Assembly (NCBI GenBank): GCA_021325175.1
Contig: JAJPHS010000116.1
Coordinates: 1-45,474 of the forward strand
DNA from: Terriglobia bacterium
Lineage (GTDB): Bacteria; Acidobacteriota; Terriglobia; Bryobacterales; Bryobacteraceae
Direction: 5' to 3'
Length of the DNA: 45,474 nucleotides
Shown: piece after piece, positions 39,895 through 45,474 of the stretch
Layout of the letters: every line of letters starts with the position of its first letter
How positions within the stretch are numbered: position 1 is the first letter of the stretch
Program-made: the position numbers and the translations under genes
Notes under the pieces: generated by a model
The model's database searches: none
What the model was told of the DNA's origin: nothing
What the model saw: the letters and a program-made list of their open reading frames with translations, nothing else

Positions 39895-42468
39895 TCACCG
39901 GGCGCGGCGAGTCAGAAAATCGCTTTGACACTCGATTGCTTTCGAACGAATGCTCGCGAACTCGCGATGGCTGCGCAGTTTCAGGAGAAGTGGATCAGAG
40001 TCCATCGCCGGATAGGAGCAGTATCCTCCTTGAATCGCGCTGCTCAGCAGGTTTAGCGCGGCTTCGCTCTGGCCCGCGTAAGCCAGATGAGCGGCCGCGA
40101 GATAATTCGCTTCCGCATCGCCTTCCGGTTTCGCATCGCGCGCCAAGGCTTCGATTTTCCATCCGGGCTCACCCTGGAGAGCGGCATACAAGACGTCGTA
40201 GGCAGCCCATCGCGGAACGTACTTCGGCCCTGCGGATAACGCTTCGCTCCCCTTGCCCTGACGCAGAAGATTTTCCAAAGTAAAGCTCCGGGCCCAGTCC
40301 GTTCCGGCGTCGAGATTAATAAAGTCCATGGCGCGCCGGAATTTGCCATCCAGGATGAATGGAGTGCCGCAGGAGCGATTGCCGGCATCGAGAGAATCGA
40401 GCTCGAACGCCGCGTCGCACTCGCGCTCGGCATCCTGGAGCAAGCCGGCGTAGCGAAATACGTAGCTCAAGGCAAAGTGCGCCTGGTCGTTATCCGGGCG
40501 GCGCTTCAGCAAATCGGCCGCTTCCTGGTAGGCCGCCCATGTTTTGCCGCGGCCGGTGCGACTCACGATCAGCCCGCGGGCGGCATCGATGTTATTGCGG
40601 TCTAGCGCAAAGGCACGTTCCGCGGCAGCCTCGGCTCGATCGAGACTCGCCGCGCCGCCCTTGGAATACCAACCCTCCAGCCGATAGTGGACGGCGAGCC
40701 ACGACCACGCCGGGGAATAGTTCGAGTCCAGATCGAGCGACTTCCGAAGGAGCTGAATGGCCTGTTTCACGTCGGGTGGATTCGAACCGAGCGCGGTGGC
40801 CCTCAGGAACAAATCGTAGGCTGCCTCATTTTTCGGCTGCGCGGATTCCTTAAACTCCGCCGCTCCGAGAAGCGGACCGAGGCTTTCGCGTGTTTTGGCC
40901 GCAATTTGCGCCTGCAATTGGATGCTATTGCGAGCGGGTACGCGAAATGTCTCGCGCCAGAAGTAGCGTCCGGTTTCGACGTCCATCGCCGTAAGCACAA
41001 GTTGGAGCTGATCGACACCCTTGGCGTAACTGCCGGTGACGACTGTCCCGACATGCAGTTCCCGCCCAGCCTCTTGCGGACCGCCGCGAAAATCCGCATA
41101 ACGGCGCGTGTTCTCGAACGAGCGCACCGAAAGCGATTCCGCGTAGCCCAGCACGCGCGCGACCTCGTCGGGGATGGCCAGCGCGAGATAGTCCAAATCG
41201 GGGTTGGCCGCGGACTTCGAAAAGGGGAGCACGGCTACCGTTCTCGCTTTCATGTGCCGCGGCAACATCCGGGAGCGCAGCACAGGCGCGAGAGCGAACG
41301 CGAAGAGCAACACTGCCGCCGTGAGCGCCATCGCCGTGATGGTCTGCGCGTTTCGCCTGGCGAATTTTCCCATCTTATACATCGCCGAATCGGGCCGGGC
41401 CTCGAGTGGCTCGTGATTCAAGTAATGATCAATGTCGACGATCAGCGCGGCGGCCGACCGGTATCGGCGTTGCGCTTCCTTGTGCATCGCGCGGAGGACA
41501 AGAACGTCGAGATCCGCCCACGACGCCGTTCCCGTTTCCGCATAGAAGGACGGCTTTTTCGGAGTTTCCGCGGCGATCGCAGCCGCGGCTTCAAGCGGGC
41601 TCTTCGAAGAAAGATCGTACGGGAGGCGTAATGTGAGTAAGCGGTAGAGAATCACGCCGAGCGCATACACGTCCGTGTAAATGCCGGTAGGTTCGCCGCG
41701 GACCTGCTCCGGAGCGGCGTACGCCGGGGTCAGAAGGCGCAGACCGGTACGCGTGCGATCAAGAATCGCGCCGTCGCTGCCGTGACGTTGCGCGATCCCG
41801 AAGTCCAGCAGCCGCACCGAACCGTCCGGCTTCACCAGAATGTTGGACGGCTTCAGATCCCGATGGACCACGCCATGCTGATGCGCGTAATCCACCGCTT
41901 CGCAAACCGTTCGAAACAGCTTCAGACGCTCCTCGATCGGGCATTTGTGTTCCGCGCAATACTGATCGAGCGGGGCGCCGTCGACATACTCCATTACGAA
42001 CCAGGGAGTGCCATCCGCGTGCGTGTTCGCATCGTAGAGCCGCGCAATCGAGGGATGGTTCATCTGAGCGAGCGTTCGCTGTTCGGCGGCAAAACGGCGC
42101 AGGCGCGCCGGCGACAGGTGCGCGTCTCGCAGCACTTTGATCGCGACCTGATTTCCAAGATCGACGCGCTCGGCCAGGAAAACGGCGCCCATCCCGCCTT
42201 CGCCCAGCAGCCTCTTGATCCGATAGGGGCCGAACTCCTGGAATGGCGGATGCGCCGGCGCCCCAAGCATGTTTGCGGCCAGTTGTGCGATGTCGGAATC
42301 CAGAATAGAAGAGCCGCGGGAATCCTCCTCGAGCATCCCCAGGACGTCGTTGGCCAGCGTCGAATCGTCGCCGCAGGCGCGATCGAGATAGGGCCGCCAT
42401 TCATCGCGGGAAAGCTCGGCCGCCGTTTCAAACAGCGTCCGGATTCGCCGCCAGCGATCTTTGTCCAT
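39895..42468 (-). CDS. Receptor-like Ser/Thr protein kinase with periplasmic TPR region
   Basis: An 857-aa transmembrane kinase. A short N-terminal helical segment precedes the Hanks-type kinase domain (~80-350): Gly-rich loop GEGGMG at 89-94, Lys111, HRDLKPSN with Asp204, and DFG at 222-224. The RCSB-like activation loop is followed by APEQVRGE. One membrane helix lies near 376-398. The extracytoplasmic part begins with RTVAVLPFSKSAANPDLDYL, a TolB/FlgO-like beta domain often seen before TPRs in such kinases, then TPR-like repeats to the end. The sigma factor gene ends 4 bases upstream. The pair probably senses an envelope signal and controls transcription. Confidence 0.94.
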   Translation of the reverse strand: MDKDRWRRIRTLFETAAELSRDEWRPYLDRACGDDSTLANDVLGMLEEDSRGSSILDSDIAQLAANMLGAPAHPPFQEFGPYRIKRLLGEGGMGAVFLAERVDLGNQVAIKVLRDAHLSPARLRRFAAEQRTLAQMNHPSIARLYDANTHADGTPWFVMEYVDGAPLDQYCAEHKCPIEERLKLFRTVCEAVDYAHQHGVVHRDLKPSNILVKPDGSVRLLDFGIAQRHGSDGAILDRTRTGLRLLTPAYAAPEQVRGEPTGIYTDVYALGVILYRLLTLRLPYDLSSKSPLEAAAAIAAETPKKPSFYAETGTASWADLDVLVLRAMHKEAQRRYRSAAALIVDIDHYLNHEPLEARPDSAMYKMGKFARRNAQTITAMALTAAVLLFAFALAPVLRSRMLPRHMKARTVAVLPFSKSAANPDLDYLALAIPDEVARVLGYAESLSVRSFENTRRYADFRGGPQEAGRELHVGTVVTGSYAKGVDQLQLVLTAMDVETGRYFWRETFRVPARNSIQLQAQIAAKTRESLGPLLGAAEFKESAQPKNEAAYDLFLRATALGSNPPDVKQAIQLLRKSLDLDSNYSPAWSWLAVHYRLEGWYSKGGAASLDRAEAAAERAFALDRNNIDAARGLIVSRTGRGKTWAAYQEAADLLKRRPDNDQAHFALSYVFRYAGLLQDAERECDAAFELDSLDAGNRSCGTPFILDGKFRRAMDFINLDAGTDWARSFTLENLLRQGKGSEALSAGPKYVPRWAAYDVLYAALQGEPGWKIEALARDAKPEGDAEANYLAAAHLAYAGQSEAALNLLSSAIQGGYCSYPAMDSDPLLLKLRSHREFASIRSKAIECQSDFLTRRAR

Positions 42469-42472
42469 GGGA

Positions 42473-42988
42473 TTACCCTCGAACCTTCAGGGCCAGCCAC
42501 GCGCGAGCGGAGCGCCAATCGCGAACAATCGTGGCCGGCGAAAGACGCATCAGCTCGGCGATTTCCTGGATTTCGAGGCCGCCAAAAAAGCGGCCCTCGA
42601 CGATCATTGCCTGGCGCGGCGCGACTTTGGCAAGCTCGTCGAGCGCGGTATCCAATCCCAACAGATCGCGCTCCCCGGCGGCGATATCCGTGGCCTCATC
42701 GAAGACGACGAATTCAGCGCCGCCCGCCCGTTTTTCAGACGCGCGGCGGCGGGCTGCGTCGACCAGGACCTGCCTCATGGCCCGCGCCGCGATTCGCTTG
42801 AAATGCAGCGGCGAGGCCGCGGAAAACTTTGGCGACCGCGACAGCTTGATCCAGGCCTCATTGACCAACGCAGTGGGATTAAGCGTCGCCGAACCGGCGC
42901 GAATCGACGAGGCCAGCCGCTTCAGCTCCTCGTAAGTGACGCTGAACAGGTAATCCAGATCCTCGCGCTGAAAATTTTCAAGCCGCAT
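42473..42988 (-). CDS. ECF sigma factor, TIGR02999-type
   Basis: A 171-aa sigma-70-family ECF factor. Region 2 has TLNPTALVNEAWIKLSR near residue 35 and HFKRIAARAMRQVLVDAARRR near 62-82. Region 4 has LEIQEIAELMRLSPATIVRDWRSARAWL at 137-164, a helix-turn-helix. This layout and the NPTALVNEAW motif fit the TIGR02999 group, known in acidobacteria and planctomycetes for being encoded beside Ser/Thr kinases. No classical anti-sigma gene follows; the kinase is next, so control by phosphorylation is likely. It is divergent from a TIGR03437 protein gene. Confidence 0.93.
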   Translation of the reverse strand: MRLENFQREDLDYLFSVTYEELKRLASSIRAGSATLNPTALVNEAWIKLSRSPKFSAASPLHFKRIAARAMRQVLVDAARRRASEKRAGGAEFVVFDEATDIAAGERDLLGLDTALDELAKVAPRQAMIVEGRFFGGLEIQEIAELMRLSPATIVRDWRSARAWLALKVRG

Positions 42989-43066
42989 GACTCTTCGCGC
43001 TTGCGGGTTGCGTATTGCCGGGTGACGTAGGAAATTCTAACACGCGCCCAAAGGAGACCTGGCTCA

Positions 43067-44719
43067 ATGAGGTGGTTTTACTTGCTGCTCGCGATCGCTT
43101 CCGCGGGCGCCGTGGGAGCGCAGCCTACAATCGCTGCCGGCCGAATTCTGAACACCAGCGGGGATCAGCCCGTGCTTGCCCCCGGCGCCGTATGGGTCCT
43201 CTATGGAAACAACCTCGGACCCGCGGTGATCGCCACGGCAACGGGTCCGGATTATCCCACTTCGGTGAGCGGAACGTCCGCTACCTTCACGCCGGTTTCC
43301 GGCGGATCCGCGATTCAGGCGAAGATTTGGTACGCGCTGAGCACGCAAGTCGGCGGATTTCTTCCCTCTTCGGCCGCGCCGGGCAACTACAACGTCACCG
43401 TGACCTATAACGGCCAGACGAGCGCGGCGCAGAGCGTTACGGTGGCCGCCCGCAGCATGGGAATCGGGACCTCGAACGGCCTGGGAACCGGATTCGCGCA
43501 GGCGACAATCGCCAATGTCAATGGCGGAGTGAGCCTGGTCCGGCTGACCAGCGGGAATCTCAATTACGGCGGCCTGAACTGGGTCCTCGGTCCGGCTCAT
43601 CCCGGCGACGAGGTGGTGCTTTGGGGAACCGGCGGCGGAGCGGACGCGGCGAACGATCCCGGACCGGCCCCCGGGTCGTCCGGCGATCAAACAAAATCGG
43701 GCAATTTTGTAGTGACGGTCGGCGCGCGGCAGATCACGCCGGATTACGCCGGCACCGTTTCCGGTTATCCCGGGCTCTGGCAGATCAACGTGCATCTTCC
43801 CTCCGACATCGAGCCCGATTGCTTCGCGCCGGTGCAGGTCACGGCCGGAGGGAACGCCGGCAACCTGGCCTCGATCGCGATCGCCCCGCCCGGCGCGGCG
43901 AATTGCTCGGACTCGCAGTTTCCGTTGTCTGTGCTGAGCGCCATGGACTCCGGCCGGAATCTGGTGGTCGGCGCGTTCGCTCTTGCCAAAATTACCGCAG
44001 CGACCGGAACGACTCAGGAATCCGGCAGCGGGTTTTTCGGCAGCTACACGCCGCTTGAACTAGCCCTACCGAGGATCGGCCCGAAATTCAACGGCTGCGA
44101 AATCTTCGACCGGACGTATCCGGTCAACGGCCTGGATCCGGCGAGTCCTGATGGATATCTCGATGCCGGACGGCTCGCCATCGCGGGACTGAACTTTGCC
44201 GCCGGGTCCTCGCTGACGGAAACCATAAGCTCTAGAGGACCGACCTATTCGATCCTGCCCGCAAGCGGAACGATCACGCCGGCCACTTACACGATGAGCG
44301 GCGCGGGCGGAACGGCCGTCGGCACGTTCACGGCCACGACGATTCCGGGCAACTTCACCGCAACCAACTGGAACTCGATCGCCGTCGTAAATCGCTCCAC
44401 GCCCTTGACGTTCACGTGGACGGCATCGGGGCTAAGCAGCGTTTACATTGAGGTAAATTCTCTGACGACCACCGGCTCGACACGACGCATTGTGACCATG
44501 AATTGCGTTGTACCGGCCGCTCCCGGGACGTTTACGATTCCAACGACCGCACTGGCTTACTTGCCTCCGGCGCCGGCCTCGGGATCGAGCTTTGGGACCA
44601 TTGCACTCGAAGGGCAGTTTTCGAATCCGTTCACGGCTCCGCTCACGGCCGGTGGACAAATCGATCTCGGCTTGTTTGTGAGTGATGTCGGGTATAGCAA
44701 GAACATCTCGATTCAATAA
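43067..44719 (+). CDS. Secreted TIGR03437-domain protein with unknown C-terminal half
   Basis: A 550-aa exported protein with a signal peptide (LLLAIASAGAVGAQ). AAAGGAG at 43050-43056 precedes ATG 43067. Residues ~20-280 are a TIGR03437-type region (RILNTSGDQPVLAPGAVWVLYG, NYGGLNWVLGPAHPGDEVVLWGTGG, VTVGARQITPDYAG, GLWQINVHLPSDI). The C-terminal half (~285-550) is a Ser/Thr/Gly-rich beta region with three spaced cysteines and ends SKNISIQ. I do not recognise it. The N-terminal location of TIGR03437 is unusual. It lies 18 bases before the NHL-repeat gene and is divergent from the sigma factor. Confidence 0.85.
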   Translation: MRWFYLLLAIASAGAVGAQPTIAAGRILNTSGDQPVLAPGAVWVLYGNNLGPAVIATATGPDYPTSVSGTSATFTPVSGGSAIQAKIWYALSTQVGGFLPSSAAPGNYNVTVTYNGQTSAAQSVTVAARSMGIGTSNGLGTGFAQATIANVNGGVSLVRLTSGNLNYGGLNWVLGPAHPGDEVVLWGTGGGADAANDPGPAPGSSGDQTKSGNFVVTVGARQITPDYAGTVSGYPGLWQINVHLPSDIEPDCFAPVQVTAGGNAGNLASIAIAPPGAANCSDSQFPLSVLSAMDSGRNLVVGAFALAKITAATGTTQESGSGFFGSYTPLELALPRIGPKFNGCEIFDRTYPVNGLDPASPDGYLDAGRLAIAGLNFAAGSSLTETISSRGPTYSILPASGTITPATYTMSGAGGTAVGTFTATTIPGNFTATNWNSIAVVNRSTPLTFTWTASGLSSVYIEVNSLTTTGSTRRIVTMNCVVPAAPGTFTIPTTALAYLPPAPASGSSFGTIALEGQFSNPFTAPLTAGGQIDLGLFVSDVGYSKNISIQ

Positions 44720-44737
44720 TTCTCACGGAGAAAGAAC

Positions 44738-45474
44738 ATGTGTTCAAAATTTGCCCGTCTCGTGCTGGCGGCCGCGCTGGCCGGTTCCGCCGCCGCCCAG
44801 ACCATCACGACCATCGCCGGCAACGGCGCCATCGCCCAGTCCAATGGCAATGGCGGACCGGCGATCAAAGCCGCCATCGGGGAGCCGAAAGGCGTCGCCG
44901 TCGATTCAGCCGGTAATGTGTATTTCGCCGACGCGCTGTTTGGCGACGTGCGGAAGGTCGACACATCGGGCATCATCACCGCCTTCGCGGGAGGCGCAAT
45001 CTCTCTGAACGGGATCGGCGATGGCGGACCCGCCACCAGCGCTTCGCTGAGCTTTGTCGGAACGGCGCTGCATACCGGAATCGCGCTCGACCCGCAGGGC
45101 AATATGTATATCGCGGACACTTCTCACAATCGCATCCGCAAAGTGGATACAAGCGGAACGATCAGCACCTTCGCCGGAACCGGCGTGTTCGGGTTTTCCG
45201 GCGACGGCGGTCCCGCGACCAGCGCTCAACTGAGCTCGCCTTCCGGAGTCGCTTTGGATAGCGCGGGCAATTTGTTTATCGCCGATCAGTCCAATGGGCG
45301 CATTCGAAAGGTGGACCCCAGCGGCACGATCACCACGGTCGCGGGGAGTGGCACGGGATTCGTGCTCGGCGACGGCGGTCCGGCCACCGGAACGAAGTTC
45401 CAGCCGATCACGGTGGCTGTCGACAGCGCCGGCAATCTTTATATTTCCGATTTCGCGAATAATGCGCTGCGAAA
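44738..45474 (+). CDS. NHL-repeat secreted protein, 3' end beyond the window
   Basis: The frame opens at ATG 44738, with a CGGAG site a few bases before it, and runs past the window edge; about 245 codons are seen. A signal peptide (residues 1-~25, ending SAAAQ) leads into tandem NHL beta-propeller units of ~55-60 residues: GVAVDSAGNVYFAD, GIALDPQGNMYIAD, GVALDSAGNLFIAD and VAVDSAGNLYISD, each followed by RIRKVD or a variant and then GDGGPAT. Such proteins in this lineage usually end in a TIGR03437 domain, which cannot be checked here. The likely role is extracellular binding; no ligand is known. Confidence 0.9.
   Translation, partial: MCSKFARLVLAAALAGSAAAQTITTIAGNGAIAQSNGNGGPAIKAAIGEPKGVAVDSAGNVYFADALFGDVRKVDTSGIITAFAGGAISLNGIGDGGPATSASLSFVGTALHTGIALDPQGNMYIADTSHNRIRKVDTSGTISTFAGTGVFGFSGDGGPATSAQLSSPSGVALDSAGNLFIADQSNGRIRKVDPSGTITTVAGSGTGFVLGDGGPATGTKFQPITVAVDSAGNLYISDFANNALR

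Noticed and set aside
1-45474. CRISPR arrays, transposases, integrases, phage genes, tRNA or rRNA.
   Set aside because: No regular repeat-spacer pattern, no such protein motifs and no RNA-gene signatures were seen on either strand.

Overview
The window looks like a stretch of a high-GC acidobacterial chromosome, most likely from the Solibacter/Bryobacter lineage. The best taxonomic clue is the 'Solibacter C-terminal' domain (TIGR03437 type), which I recognise in three proteins (11996-14812, 38275-39012, 43067-44719). Carboxypeptidase-regulatory-like secreted proteins, an ECF sigma factor paired with a Ser/Thr kinase, an NHL-repeat protein and a PF10091-type glucoamylase fit the same picture. 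I see no rRNA, tRNA, CRISPR array, insertion sequence or phage gene. The DNA is densely coded, with many 4-base ATGA/GTGA overlaps.

Layout. (1) 59-4260, plus: murQ, murA, a rhodanese and a TMTC-like membrane/TPR protein, all overlapping, so one operon joining muropeptide recycling to the first committed step of peptidoglycan synthesis. (2) 4271-5872, minus: a secreted protein with a Tyr-Pro-Gly repeat. (3) 5936-11612, plus: two related carboxypeptidase-regulatory-like secreted proteins, then two MacB/FtsX-type permeases with no ATPase nearby. (4) 11613-11995: the only gap over 300 bases. (5) 11996-14812, plus: a large secreted sedolisin (S53) protease. (6) 19330-14817, minus: lipoprotein, GT-C membrane glycosyltransferase with a discoidin-like tail, BadF-type sugar kinase, alpha/beta hydrolase. 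(7) 19411-23855, plus: parvulin isomerase, small HExxH protein, TlpA-like lipoprotein, soluble DsbD-alpha domain, amidohydrolase lipoprotein, methyltransferase; the first four form an envelope protein-folding/redox cluster. (8) 23948-27165, plus: short-type transketolase, an unknown cysteine-bearing protein, a degenerate receiver domain, and a DUF3309 peptide.

(9) 30483-27166, minus: heme A synthase (ctaA) followed by an MFS/spermidine-synthase-like fusion. (10) 30588-33574: a membrane protein with a long low-complexity tail (+), a DUF6526 protein (-) and a secreted MetX-like hydrolase (+). (11) 38117-33660, minus: glucoamylase-family protein, transaldolase, mutL. (12) 39869-38275, minus: two small secreted proteins with a 4-base overlap. 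(13) 42988-39895, minus: ECF sigma factor and receptor-like Ser/Thr kinase. (14) 43067 to the window end, plus: a TIGR03437-domain secreted protein and the start of an NHL-repeat protein cut by the window edge.

Most of this is housekeeping or typical of the lineage. The parts that best deserve a second look are the lipoprotein/GT-C/kinase operon, the small folding/redox cluster with its out-of-phase gene overlap, the ATPase-less permease pair, and the varied position of the TIGR03437 domain within proteins. I did not find a clear, wholly new defence or mobile system.
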